From Actinospineispora spinosispora DSM 44797 (lineage in GTDB: Bacteria > Actinomycetota > Actinomycetes > Mycobacteriales > Pseudonocardiaceae): a DNA stretch of 64,000 bases. The position numbers and the translations under genes were made by a program. Numbering within the stretch: the stretch's first letter is position 1; every line of letters begins with the position of its first letter. Location of the stretch: contig NZ_AUBB01000027.1 of NCBI RefSeq assembly GCF_000429025.1, forward strand, positions 102,960 to 166,959, given 5' to 3'. Under the pieces are notes generated by a model, which was not told the DNA's origin, made no database searches, and worked only from the letters and a program-made list of their open reading frames with translations. Positions 26,555 through 34,976 of this stretch are shown in pieces.

Positions 26555-26860
26555 GTCCAGTCTCCTCGTTGGTGCTGCCGGCCGACTCACGGAACGACTG
26601 AAATGACTCAGCGCCCGTTGCCAGCTGTGCGGCCCCGGGCGGTGTTCCGTGCGGAAGGGTGGTTTCGAAGGTTAGTCCCGTAATGCACTTCGCACAGCCC
26701 GTACCACCTGTCGGATCACTCACAGGAGCGATAAGGGAAACGATTCAGAAGAGGTAAATCTGACAGGAAGCGATATTGATCACGTGGTAACCGCTTACGT
26801 CTGTGGGGTGGACAACAGGTGGCGGGACATGGTGCTCGTCACTCATCAGCACAGGTCCCG
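26555..26860. other. Divergent intergenic region pckG / doxX
   Basis: About 300 bases hold the promoters of both genes. An A+T-richer stretch at 26730-26790 (GAAACGATTCAGAAGAGGTA region) stands out. No conserved RNA motif or convincing ORF was recognised. Confidence 0.4.
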
Positions 26861-26866
26861 TACTGT
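26861..26866 (+). promoter_or_regulatory. Leaderless-type -10 box TACTGT
   Basis: TANNNT with 7 bases to the GTG at 26874. It decides the start of the DoxX gene. Confidence 0.45.
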
Positions 26867-26873
26867 CGGCCAG

Positions 26874-27419
26874 GTGAACGCCAGTCGCGCCACCTCGCGC
26901 AGCGATGTAGCCGTCGAGTTCTTCCGGAACCGGACCAGGGGCCGGCACACCCTGGTCGCCTCGGTGATTCGAGCGCTCGCCGGTGTCGCATTCTTTTACT
27001 TCGGGATCACAAAACTGTTCGACCTGTCAGGAACGACGTCGCAGTTCGCCGCGATGGGATTTCCCGGTAACTCGACCATTCCGTTCCTGGTCGGGATGCT
27101 GGAGACGGTCGGCGGTCTGATGCTGATCGTCGGTCTCGGCACCCGGCTCGCCGCGCTCGGGCTGGCGATCAACATGGTCGGCGCGTGCATTGCGACGCTC
27201 GGGATCATGGCCGGGCATCCCACGTTCCTGCTGCTGCCGCTGCTGATGCTGGCGCTCATGCTGTACGTCCTGTGGGCGGGTCCCGGCGTCTACTCGTTGG
27301 ACGAGCGGCTGGCCAACTGGCTGGACGGCAAGTTCGGCATCACCCTGGCCCCGGCGTACGACCCGGAGCTGACCGACCCGAACATCCCGCGCACCCCTCA
27401 CCACCGCAGAGACCCGTGA
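26874..27419 (+). CDS. DoxX family membrane protein
   Basis: 181 residues. Four membrane segments start with IRALAGVAFFYFGITKLFDL and GMLETVGGLMLIVGLGTRLA, the DoxX pattern. The N-terminal 30 residues are hydrophilic and the C-terminal 35 proline-rich. DoxX proteins are linked to thiol or quinone redox membrane complexes, but the role here is open. GTG 26874 is chosen for the leaderless box 7 bases upstream; ATG 26829 and GTG 26784 are longer alternatives. The stop TGA lies inside a GTGAGTG palindrome. Confidence 0.8.
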   Translation: MNASRATSRSDVAVEFFRNRTRGRHTLVASVIRALAGVAFFYFGITKLFDLSGTTSQFAAMGFPGNSTIPFLVGMLETVGGLMLIVGLGTRLAALGLAINMVGACIATLGIMAGHPTFLLLPLLMLALMLYVLWAGPGVYSLDERLANWLDGKFGITLAPAYDPELTDPNIPRTPHHRRDP

Positions 27420-27461
27420 GTGATGTGGGCTGCCAGGGCAGCCCACATCACTCACGGGTCT
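27410..27461. terminator. Perfect 25-bp-arm GTGAGTG palindrome
   Basis: Arms 27410-27434 and 27437-27461 are exactly complementary around AG. The plan (CCCGTGAGTG...CTGCC-AG-GGCAG...) equals that at 3717-3772, with different but paired middle bases. It contains the DoxX stop and ends one base before the convergent tldE stop, followed by TT. It is probably a bidirectional terminator. Confidence 0.7.
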
Positions 27462-28871
27462 TTAGCTGGCCTGGCTGACCGAGGACATGTTGAAGTCGGG
27501 AATGCGCATCGGCGGCATCACCGCGCGGGTGAACCAGTCCTTGAACTCGCGGGGCAGCGTGCGTTCCGAGGCGCCGACCCGGTCGGCGCGGCGCAGCAGC
27601 TCCAGCGGCGACTCGTTGAACCGGAAGTTGTTCACCTCGCCGACCACCTCACCGCCCTCGACGAGATAGACACCGTCCCTGGTCAGCCCGGTGTAGAGCA
27701 GGTTCGCCGGGTCGACCTCGCGGATGTACCACAGGCAGGTCAGCAGCAGGCCGCGCTCGGTCGCCGTCACCAGGTCGTCGAGGGACTCGGTCGAACCGCC
27801 GGTGAGCAGCAGGTTGTCGCCGGGCGCCGCGAACTCGGTGCCGAACTCGGCGGCGGCCGCCCTCGGGTACATCAGCGCGTTGAGCCGGCCTTCGGAGATC
27901 CAGTCGACGCGGGACAGCGGAGCGCCGTTGTCGAAGACGCTCACGTCGTCGCTGGAGTGCGAGGTCGCCAGGAACGGCGCGGTCGCCAGCCCCGGCTGTC
28001 CGGTCGGGTCGCTGGTCAGCGTCAACGGCAGCTCGGTCAGCTTCTGGCCGACTTTCGTGCCTTCACCGTTCGCGGCGGAGAACGCGCTGCGGCCCTGCTG
28101 GGCGTTACGGCCGGACATGTCCCAGGCCATCATCGTGACCAGGTCGGACACGCAGGACGGCGGCAGGATCGTCGGATACCGCCCAGCGGGCAGGTCGACC
28201 CGGCGTGACCCCCAGGACAGCCGGGTGGTCAGCTCCGCGTCCAGTACGAGCAGGTCGATGTCGGTGAAATCCGAGGTGGACCGCCCGCCCCAGGCGGATC
28301 GGGCCAGGTCGGCGGTCTTCGAGTTCAGCTCGATCGAGCCGGTCGGCTGGGTCCAGCGCCTGCGCACGCCGGTGGACGTACCGAGCCAGGTCGTGGCCAC
28401 CTCGTGGCTTGCGAACCCGTACAGCACCCTGGCCTGGTCACGTGCCGAACCGAACGCCTCCGCGAGCTGATCGGCCAGGCGGGAGTAGACACCGATCGTG
28501 GTCTCGCCGGCCGGATCCTCCCAGCCGTCGTTCACCCCGGCATCGGGCGCGGGCAGGTCGGCGACGTCCCTGGCCGGACCGGACTGGATCGCCGCCGCCT
28601 CGCTGGCCCGTACCGCTGCCTCGATCTCGACCACGTCGCTGACCTGCACCGATGAGCTGATCACACCTGCCGCGGTGCCGCCGGACACCCGGATCAGGGA
28701 GATCACCGACCAGTCCAGACCGACCGCGTGTCCGTTGGTGGTCATCGTGTTGTTCGCCCAGCGCAGCATCGCCTCGCTGGATTCGGTCACCAGTACGACC
28801 CGCCCGACCGCGTCGATGCCGGCACCGGCGGGTACCTCGAGCACCCGCTCGATGAGTTCCTGCGCACGCAT
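27462..28871 (-). CDS. tldE: TldE/PmbA family protein (TldD partner)
   Basis: 469 residues. It lacks the HExxxH zinc motif of TldD, as expected of TldE. Family features include GFASHEVATTWLGTSTGVRR, the central LPPSCVSDLVTMMAWDMSG and the C-terminal DGVYLVEGGEVVGEVNNFRF. TldD and TldE form a heterodimeric metalloprotease that trims unfolded peptides and modified-peptide leaders. The ATG directly follows the tldD stop with no gap (TAGATG). Confidence 0.9.
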   Translation of the reverse strand: MRAQELIERVLEVPAGAGIDAVGRVVLVTESSEAMLRWANNTMTTNGHAVGLDWSVISLIRVSGGTAAGVISSSVQVSDVVEIEAAVRASEAAAIQSGPARDVADLPAPDAGVNDGWEDPAGETTIGVYSRLADQLAEAFGSARDQARVLYGFASHEVATTWLGTSTGVRRRWTQPTGSIELNSKTADLARSAWGGRSTSDFTDIDLLVLDAELTTRLSWGSRRVDLPAGRYPTILPPSCVSDLVTMMAWDMSGRNAQQGRSAFSAANGEGTKVGQKLTELPLTLTSDPTGQPGLATAPFLATSHSSDDVSVFDNGAPLSRVDWISEGRLNALMYPRAAAAEFGTEFAAPGDNLLLTGGSTESLDDLVTATERGLLLTCLWYIREVDPANLLYTGLTRDGVYLVEGGEVVGEVNNFRFNESPLELLRRADRVGASERTLPREFKDWFTRAVMPPMRIPDFNMSSVSQAS

Positions 28872-30374
28872 CTACTGACCTGCCTCTCGGGCCGTGTTCA
28901 ACACGTTGACCTGCTCGAACAGTGCCGATGGGCAGCCGTGGCTGACCGCCGCGACCTGCCCGGGCTGTGCCTTGCCGCAGTTCAGCGCACCACCGAGAAC
29001 CCAGGTCGACGGCCCGCCAAGGCCGCGCAGCGAACCCCAGAAGTCGGTGGTGGTCGCCTGGTAGGCCACGTCGCGCAGCTGGCCGGCGAGCCGGCCGTTC
29101 TCGATGCGGTAGAACCGCTGACCGGTGAACTGGAAGTTGTAGCGCTGCATGTCGATCGACCAGGACTTGTCGCCGACCACGTAGATGCCGCGTTCCACCC
29201 CGGCGATCAGGTCATCGGTGCTGGTGTCGGCGCTCTGGTTCGGCTGCAACGACACGTTGGCCATGCGCTGGATCGGCACGTGGTGCGGCGAGTCGGCGAA
29301 CGCGCAGCCGTTGGACCGGTCGAGGCCCAGCTTCGGCGCGAACGACCGGTCCAGCTGGTAGCCGACCAGAACGCCGTCGCGCACCAGATCCCACTGGCCG
29401 GTGGCCACGCCATCGTCGTCGTAGCCGACCGTGGCGAGCCCGTGCGGGATCGTGCGGTCGCCGGTGACGTGCATCAGCCCGGAGCCGTAGCGCAGCGTGC
29501 CCAACTGGTCCGGCGTGGCGAAGCTGGTACCCGCGTAGGCCGCCTCGTAGCCGATCGCCCGGTCGTACTCGGTGGCGTGCCCTACCGACTCGTGGATGGT
29601 CAGCCACAGGTTGCTCGGATCGATGACCAGGTCGTACGTGCCCGGCTCGACCGACGGCGCCTTCATCCGCTCGGCGAGCAGCTCCGGGACCGTCGCCAGC
29701 TCGGCGTCGAAGTCCCAGCCGGTGCCCAGCGCGTACTCCCAGCCACGTCCCGCCGGGGGCGCGAGCGTGCGCATCGTCTCGAACCGGCCCTCGGCGCGGT
29801 CCACGGCGGTCGCGGTGAACCTCGGCTCCAGCCGGATCCGCTGCTGCACCGTGGACGTGCCCGCGAGGTCGGCGTAGTACTTGTTCTCCTTGACCTGTGG
29901 ACATGCGGCGTCGACGTGCGCGACCCCGTCGGCGGCGAGCAGCCGTTCGGACCAGTTGGCAAGGAGCGCGATCTTGTCCTGCGTCGGGACGGTGAACGGG
30001 TCGATCTCGTACGCGGAGCTCCAGCTGACCTCCGGGTACACCGGTTCGTCTGCGCGCACGACCGGCTCGCTGTTGACCGCGCGCAACGTGCGGGCGACCT
30101 CCACGGCGCGGGTCGCCGTCGCGGCGGCCGCCGTGGTGGTCAGCTCGTGCGTCGCGGCGAAACCCCAGGTGCCGTCCACGATCACCCGCACGGCCAGGCC
30201 CAGCGTCACGTCGTCCCGTGCGGTGGACACCGATCCGTCGCGCAGCGAGAGGCTCTGTTCGAGGATGCGCTCCACCCGCAGGTCCGCGTGTTCGACGCCC
30301 AGCTGTCGGGCCCGGCTCAGCGCGGCATCGGCCAACGCCCCCAGCGGCAGCGCCGCAAAATCCGCATCAACCAC
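28872..30374 (-). CDS. tldD: TldD family zinc metallopeptidase
   Basis: 500 residues. The active-site motif is HESVGH, with His261, Glu262 and His266 in the HExxxH spacing of TldD. A conserved GYDDDGVATGQWDLVRDGVL domain and a late Cys in NCGKAQPGQV follow. It supplies the catalytic zinc of the TldD-TldE complex. No RiPP precursor or other modification enzyme is seen nearby, so a housekeeping role is likely. Confidence 0.93.
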   Translation of the reverse strand: MVDADFAALPLGALADAALSRARQLGVEHADLRVERILEQSLSLRDGSVSTARDDVTLGLAVRVIVDGTWGFAATHELTTTAAAATATRAVEVARTLRAVNSEPVVRADEPVYPEVSWSSAYEIDPFTVPTQDKIALLANWSERLLAADGVAHVDAACPQVKENKYYADLAGTSTVQQRIRLEPRFTATAVDRAEGRFETMRTLAPPAGRGWEYALGTGWDFDAELATVPELLAERMKAPSVEPGTYDLVIDPSNLWLTIHESVGHATEYDRAIGYEAAYAGTSFATPDQLGTLRYGSGLMHVTGDRTIPHGLATVGYDDDGVATGQWDLVRDGVLVGYQLDRSFAPKLGLDRSNGCAFADSPHHVPIQRMANVSLQPNQSADTSTDDLIAGVERGIYVVGDKSWSIDMQRYNFQFTGQRFYRIENGRLAGQLRDVAYQATTTDFWGSLRGLGGPSTWVLGGALNCGKAQPGQVAAVSHGCPSALFEQVNVLNTAREAGQ

Positions 30375-30396
30375 GCTGGGAAACTACCTCCCGAGA

Positions 30397-30657
30397 TCAC
30401 CAGTGATCCCACAGCGGGTCGGTGCACTGGTGGGCGTCGAGCCCGGTCGGCAGCCAGGGAGCGTTCGCGGCGGTGCTGATCGCCGAGTCGTCCTGCCCGA
30501 TGTGCACGATCCGGTCGGCCAGCTGATCACCGTCGGTGTCGACCGCGAGCAGCACGCCGTCCGGGTCGGACAGCGGCACTGTGTCCGCGAGCCCGTTGTG
30601 GTCGGTGTCCACACCGTGAGCGGTGGTGATGCGCTCGTTCGGGTCCGGGGAGAACAT
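30397..30657 (-). CDS. Small protein with two Asp-rich calcium-loop-like repeats
   Basis: 86 residues. Two related loops, VDTDHNGLADTV and VDTDGDQLADRI, fit the DxDxDG calcium-binding pattern of EF-hand or thrombospondin-3-like repeats. It resembles actinobacterial DUF6802 proteins by memory only. There is no signal peptide. The ATG overlaps the stop of the upstream 486-residue gene (TGATG), so they are coupled. A role linked to the cell envelope is inferred. Confidence 0.6.
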   Translation of the reverse strand: MFSPDPNERITTAHGVDTDHNGLADTVPLSDPDGVLLAVDTDGDQLADRIVHIGQDDSAISTAANAPWLPTGLDAHQCTDPLWDHW

Positions 30658-32117
30658 CAGGCCACCGCGCGGGAAGACGCGTCCGCGAGCAACCGGTCCA
30701 GCTCGGCACCTGCCCGCCGCAGCTCGGTGAGCGGCTCGGAGTGATCGACCCGGCTCCGCTGCAGGACACGATGAGCCACGACCTCGTGCCGGCGTTGCTC
30801 GATGTCCAGCGCCACCGAACGTTCTCCGACATAACGCTCGACCAGCGGGGTCAGCCGCTGCTCGGTGAGCCGGACCCGTTCGGTCAACGTCGCCTCCACA
30901 CCGATGCGCAGGTCGCCGACGACCTCGGCGACCCAGCAGCGCAACCGGGCGCGGTCGCTCATCGCACGTCGGCCCGCCACCACCAGCCAGGCCAGCCCGG
31001 CACCGATCCCCACCGCGAGCGGCACGGTCAGCGGACCGAGTGCCACCGGCAGCGCGTGCTCGGACGCCATCGCGGCCCGGCCGAGACCGAGACCGGCGGA
31101 CGCGCCGAGCACCAGCATCAGCCGCGCCTCCACCACCCCGGTACGCAGGAGCGGTGTCCGCGGCCGGGGCGGTGCCGGTGTGCCCCGGTGTGCCGATGCG
31201 GCGACACCGAGACGTCCTTCGATGCCGTCCAGCGCCCGGTCGAACCCGGCGACCAGCTCCTCCGTCAACCGGATGCCTGCCGCGCCGAACCGGTCGGGGA
31301 AGGCGAGCCGACCGGCTCCGTCGAGCTGGTAGAGCTGCGCACCCGCGTCATCGCGCAGACGGCGCAACGCCTCGGCCGCGGTCGTCGACGCCACCGCTCT
31401 CGCCGCGGCCAGCTCTCCGCGCACCCGCTTGGGCAGCGTCCCCGCCGTCTCGCGACGGGCCGCGCCGAGGTCCTGCCGGTGCCGGCGCAGGGCTCGATCG
31501 ACCGCGAGCTCGCGCTGCACCGCGTGCTCGCGGCGTGCCTCGCCCCGGTGGAGCTGCTCGTCGACACCGGTGCGCAGGACCCGAAGCGCGTTGCGTCCCG
31601 CGTCGGACGTCGCGCTCGCCGACAACGCGTCGACCAGGTCGTGCTGGCTGCCGGCGAGCACGTGCACCGGGTGGCCGGCAAGGCGGGGGACCTCGTGCGC
31701 GAGCCGCTCACCGTCACGCCAGCCGGTGTAGCGCGCCACCCCGGCCAATGCGAGATGGACCTCGTCGACCTCACCCGCCAGCTCACGAAACCTCGCCCAG
31801 TGCGGAGCGGCCATCGGTACGTCGGTGTGGAACACCCAGACGACCGCGCGGGTGTGGCGCAACAGCTCCTCGGCGGGTGGCGCCTCGACGGGGGCGCACA
31901 CCGCCCTGCCCGGGACCCGGGCGGCCACGACCATCGCCAGCCGGCCCACCGACGGCACGTCCGGGCCGAGGATCAGCACGCCGTCCGGCGCCGAACCGGA
32001 CAGTCGAGCCCTGACCCGTTCAGCGCGTTCCGGGTCGTGCCTGTGCAGGAGTTCCACGAGTTCGTCCACGCCGTGATGCTCGCCGACCCCTGCGCGCGGC
32101 GTACGGGTTTCGGGCAC
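30657..32117 (-). CDS. Hypothetical membrane protein, P-loop-less GTPase/dynamin-like
   Basis: 486 residues from GTG 32117. Residues about 45-165 (GVLILGPDVPSVGRLAMVVA, VVWVFHTDVPMAAPHWARFR, PVHVLAGSQHDLVDAL) look like a Rossmann/GTPase core, but the GxxxxGKS loop is absent. A long Arg/Glu-rich helical region follows, then two membrane segments near residues 335-385, and a C-terminal coiled coil (LTERVRLTEQRLTPLVERYV). This layout recalls bacterial dynamin-like proteins without nucleotide binding. It is coupled to the small Asp-rich gene. Function unknown. Confidence 0.65.
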   Translation of the reverse strand: MPETRTPRAGVGEHHGVDELVELLHRHDPERAERVRARLSGSAPDGVLILGPDVPSVGRLAMVVAARVPGRAVCAPVEAPPAEELLRHTRAVVWVFHTDVPMAAPHWARFRELAGEVDEVHLALAGVARYTGWRDGERLAHEVPRLAGHPVHVLAGSQHDLVDALSASATSDAGRNALRVLRTGVDEQLHRGEARREHAVQRELAVDRALRRHRQDLGAARRETAGTLPKRVRGELAAARAVASTTAAEALRRLRDDAGAQLYQLDGAGRLAFPDRFGAAGIRLTEELVAGFDRALDGIEGRLGVAASAHRGTPAPPRPRTPLLRTGVVEARLMLVLGASAGLGLGRAAMASEHALPVALGPLTVPLAVGIGAGLAWLVVAGRRAMSDRARLRCWVAEVVGDLRIGVEATLTERVRLTEQRLTPLVERYVGERSVALDIEQRRHEVVAHRVLQRSRVDHSEPLTELRRAGAELDRLLADASSRAVA

Positions 32118-32187
32118 AAACGTTCACGGTTGCGAACGAACCCGGCCCCCCTGCCCGAAATCCCCCAACTCACACAGCGCGCTCGCG

Positions 32188-34053
32188 TCACCGGTGGGAA
32201 CGGACCAGTCTCGCGTAGCCGCTACCGGCCGCCAGCAACAGCAGACCGGCACCGACGAACGCCGCCACCCTGGCCAGGCCGTCCAACGCGACCAGGTCGA
32301 ACAGGAACAGCTTCGCCACGGCCGCCGCGACCAGCACCAGCCCGGCGACCCGCAACACCGGCCTGCGGATGCCCCGCGCCAGCAACGCGAGCGCGATGAG
32401 CGTCCAGGAGATCGTGACCAACGCGTGGCCGCCGACGAAACCGGCCTGACGAGGCACCGCCAGCAACGTGGCGGTCAGTACGACACCGGCCGCGCCGTAC
32501 AGCCCGATCGCGCCGACCGGCGCCCACAGCCACGCCGACTCGACGTCCGCGCGTACCAGCCGCAGCCGGGAGCCCGCCACCAGCACGGCGATCGCGAGCA
32601 GCGTCACCAGCACCGACAGGGTCAATCCGGTCAGCAGCGCCGACGAGTTCGGGACGCCCTGCCAGGACAGGTACGGCTCGCTGGGGAACGTCACCAGCGC
32701 GCGGACCGGCGCGTCGTGGAACACCGCCAGCCCGAGGCCGATCACGCCGTAGAGACCGGCAGCCAGCAGCGGGCCGGTCCTGCCCAGGAGCCACGCGAGC
32801 ACGGCCAGCACCAGCGCCTGGCCCAGCAGCACGCCGGTCAGACCGGCGCCGTGCACCGCGAGCGCGGTCGCCTGGAAGACAGCCACCCCACCGGCGACCG
32901 CCCCGGCGACCGCCACCGGCTTCGGCAGCCCGAGACGGCCACCCAGCCCGGCGATCGCCAGCAGCACGCACCCGACCGAACCGGCGAGGACCGCGCCCTG
33001 CCAGCCGTACCAGTCCTGCGCCATGCCGAGCGCCGGCAGCGGGGCAGCGACCAGGCGGGCGGCGCTGAAGCCCACCGCCCTGGCCTCGGTCACTCCGCGT
33101 GCGCTCAGTACCGCGAGCGCGGCACCGACCGCGAAGACCGCGAGCAACACGGTCGTGCTCGGCGCGCGGTCGTTCGACTCGGACAGCAACGCACCGAACA
33201 CCGCGACCCAGCCGTACAGCACCGGGAACACCGACGCGACCAGCCCCAGCCACGTCCAGCCCCTGCGCACCACCGACGGCACCGCCGCGACCTGCGGGAC
33301 CAGCACCAACGCGACCAGCAACGCCAGCGGACCGTCGTTGACGAACGGCAGCATCAGGCCGACTCCGACCACCACACCGCAGGCCAGCAGCTCGGAACGC
33401 CACCGGTCGGCCAGCGCGATACCCGCGACCGCGACCAGCAGCCCCAACGCCAGTCCGAGCGCGTGCGGGAGGTAGTCGTACTTCGCGGTCGCCGTGCCGA
33501 CGTCCAGGTACAGCGCCGCGATGCCGGTCGCGGCCAGGGCGAGCGCCCCCGCCCGCCCGTCCTCGCGCCGGTGCAGCCGCGCCCCGATACCGACCAACGC
33601 GAGGCCGAGCGCCCCACCCAGCGCCAGCCGCAGCGGCACACCGAACCAGCCCCGGCTCGCCGCCAACGCCAGGAACAGCACCACCCCGACCAGCGTGATC
33701 GCGCCGCCGACCCAGGCGAGGATGTTCACCGCACTTTCTGGCCCGTTCCGCGCGGAGCCTCCGTCGTCGGCCGGGCGCACACTTGTCGTCGCCTCGGCAG
33801 CCGCCCTGACCGTCGGCGAGGCTGGTTGCGGACGTTCACCGCGCCGACCTTCGCCGGAACCGCTGTCGGAGACCGGCGGGAGCCCGGGCCGGGAGTGCGG
33901 CTGATCCGATTCGGTCACCCGCTCGATCTCCGGTTCGGCTCGCGCCGCCCAGGACGCCACCTCGGCCCGCGCCCGGTCCAGCCTGCCGGTCAGCTCGGCC
34001 AGCTCGTTCGCCAGCCCGGCGAGCTCGTGGGTGTCCAGCGGTGTGTGCGCCAT
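32188..34053 (-). CDS. DUF2339 multi-pass membrane protein with repeat-encoded linker
   Basis: 621 residues. The N-terminal 35 residues are a coiled coil (LAGLANELAELTGRLDRARA). A hydrophilic linker of about 50 residues is encoded by an antisense copy of the modular repeat (33736-33883). About 17 membrane spans in DUF2339 style follow, starting VNILAWVGGAITLVGVVLFL. DUF2339 function is unknown. The start ATG 34053 faces trmB across a 71-bp promoter region with a CCGTAGAACTACGG palindrome. Confidence 0.82.
   Translation of the reverse strand: MAHTPLDTHELAGLANELAELTGRLDRARAEVASWAARAEPEIERVTESDQPHSRPGLPPVSDSGSGEGRRGERPQPASPTVRAAAEATTSVRPADDGGSARNGPESAVNILAWVGGAITLVGVVLFLALAASRGWFGVPLRLALGGALGLALVGIGARLHRREDGRAGALALAATGIAALYLDVGTATAKYDYLPHALGLALGLLVAVAGIALADRWRSELLACGVVVGVGLMLPFVNDGPLALLVALVLVPQVAAVPSVVRRGWTWLGLVASVFPVLYGWVAVFGALLSESNDRAPSTTVLLAVFAVGAALAVLSARGVTEARAVGFSAARLVAAPLPALGMAQDWYGWQGAVLAGSVGCVLLAIAGLGGRLGLPKPVAVAGAVAGGVAVFQATALAVHGAGLTGVLLGQALVLAVLAWLLGRTGPLLAAGLYGVIGLGLAVFHDAPVRALVTFPSEPYLSWQGVPNSSALLTGLTLSVLVTLLAIAVLVAGSRLRLVRADVESAWLWAPVGAIGLYGAAGVVLTATLLAVPRQAGFVGGHALVTISWTLIALALLARGIRRPVLRVAGLVLVAAAVAKLFLFDLVALDGLARVAAFVGAGLLLLAAGSGYARLVRSHR
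33736..33883 (+). repeat. Modular repeat inside DUF2339 coding sequence (copy 5)
   Basis: GGCCCGTTCCGCGCGGAGCC then TCGTCGGCCGGGCGCACACT, a GGACGTTCACCGCGCCGACC block and CTTCGCCGGAACCGCTGTCG correspond in order to modules of copy 1 (1949-2150). The TTTTTCC hairpin is missing. It is read antisense as about 49 in-frame residues. Confidence 0.7.
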
Positions 34054-34089
34054 AGCGCCCAGGGTGCACCGGGTGGCGCTCGCACGGAT

Positions 34090-34103
34090 CCGTAGAACTA
34101 CGG
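34090..34103. promoter_or_regulatory. Palindrome CCGTAG-AA-CTACGG between divergent genes
   Basis: A 6+2+6 perfect inverted repeat lies midway between the starts of the DUF2339 gene and trmB. It is a candidate operator for either. Confidence 0.35.
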
Positions 34104-34112
34104 GGACGCCAG

Positions 34113-34118
34113 TATCGT
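34113..34118 (+). promoter_or_regulatory. Leaderless-type -10 box TATCGT
   Basis: TANNNT with 6 bases to the trmB GTG at 34125. Confidence 0.45.
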
Positions 34119-34124
34119 TGCGCC

Positions 34125-34976
34125 GTGTCCGAAAGCGCCCTGTCCGAAACCGCCGTGCCCGAGACCGCTGTGCCCGAAACCGCTGTGCCCGAAACCGCCG
34201 AGCCCGAAACCGCCGAGCCCGAGACCGCCGAGCCCGAGACCGCCGAGCCCGAGACCGTCGAGTCCGACCCGGCCGAGGCCGACAGCGCGTTGGCACCGGG
34301 TCGTGGCGTGGTCAGCTTCGTGCACCGGGGCGGCCGGATGACCCACGGCCAGGATCACGCCTGGCGGCAGCACTGGGCCGAGTTCGGAATGGCGCTGACC
34401 CGCGAGCCCGGCACACCGCTGGACCTGCCCGGCTGGTTCGGCCGTACCGCGCCGGTCATCCTGGAGATCGGGTCCGGCATGGGGGAGTCCACCGCCGCGC
34501 TCGCCGCCGCCGCGCCGGACGTCGACCACCTGGCCGTCGAGGTCTACCAGCCGGGACTGGCGCAGCTGCTGATGCGCATCCGCGACAACGAGCTCGGTAA
34601 CCTGCGGCTGATCAGGGGAGACGCCGTCCGGGTGCTCCAGGAATGTCTCGGCCCCGAGACGCTGGACGGCATCCGCGTGTACTTCTCCGACCCGTGGCCC
34701 AAGCGCAAACACCACAAGCGGCGGCTCATCCAGCCGGAGTTCGTCGCGTTGGCCGCCTCCCGGCTGCGCCCCGGCGGAACACTGCACCTGGCCACCGACT
34801 GGGAGAACTACGCCGAGCAGATGCTCGAGGTGTGCCAGGCCGAGCCGGCGCTGCGCAACACGCACACCGACTGGACACCCCGCCCGGACTGGCGTCCGCT
34901 GACCAAGTTCGAACAGCGCGCGGTCATCGAGGGCCGGGTCGTCCGTGATCTGATCTACGAGCGCGTCAGTCCGTGA
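34125..34976 (+). CDS. trmB: tRNA (guanine-N7)-methyltransferase with pentapeptide-repeat N-terminus
   Basis: 283 residues, about 50 more than usual. The catalytic part has the SAM-binding motif ILEIGSGMGEST, the acidic AVEVYQPGL strand end, and the tRNA-binding YFSDPWPKRKHHKRRLIQPE. It methylates G46 of tRNA at N7. Residues 5-44 are eight tandem copies of a five-residue unit (AVPET changing to AEPET), encoded by 15-bp DNA repeats and predicted unstructured and acidic. GTG 34125 has a leaderless -10 box. Its stop overlaps the convergent thioesterase gene by 11 bp. Confidence 0.93.
   Translation: MSESALSETAVPETAVPETAVPETAEPETAEPETAEPETAEPETVESDPAEADSALAPGRGVVSFVHRGGRMTHGQDHAWRQHWAEFGMALTREPGTPLDLPGWFGRTAPVILEIGSGMGESTAALAAAAPDVDHLAVEVYQPGLAQLLMRIRDNELGNLRLIRGDAVRVLQECLGPETLDGIRVYFSDPWPKRKHHKRRLIQPEFVALAASRLRPGGTLHLATDWENYAEQMLEVCQAEPALRNTHTDWTPRPDWRPLTKFEQRAVIEGRVVRDLIYERVSP
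34137..34256 (+). repeat. 15-bp tandem repeat encoding (A-V/E-P-E-T)8
   Basis: Eight in-frame 15-base units of the type GCCGAGCCCGAGACC. The first units read GTG at the second codon and the last four GAG, so the array grew by stepwise duplication. Length variation between strains would leave the frame intact. Confidence 0.85.

Noticed and set aside
27462..30374. RiPP biosynthetic locus based on TldD/TldE
   Set aside because: No precursor peptide, modifying enzyme or exporter is adjacent; TldD/TldE alone are housekeeping proteins.
34137..34256. CRISPR-like regular repeats
   Set aside because: Units are contiguous 15-mers without spacers and encode a protein segment.
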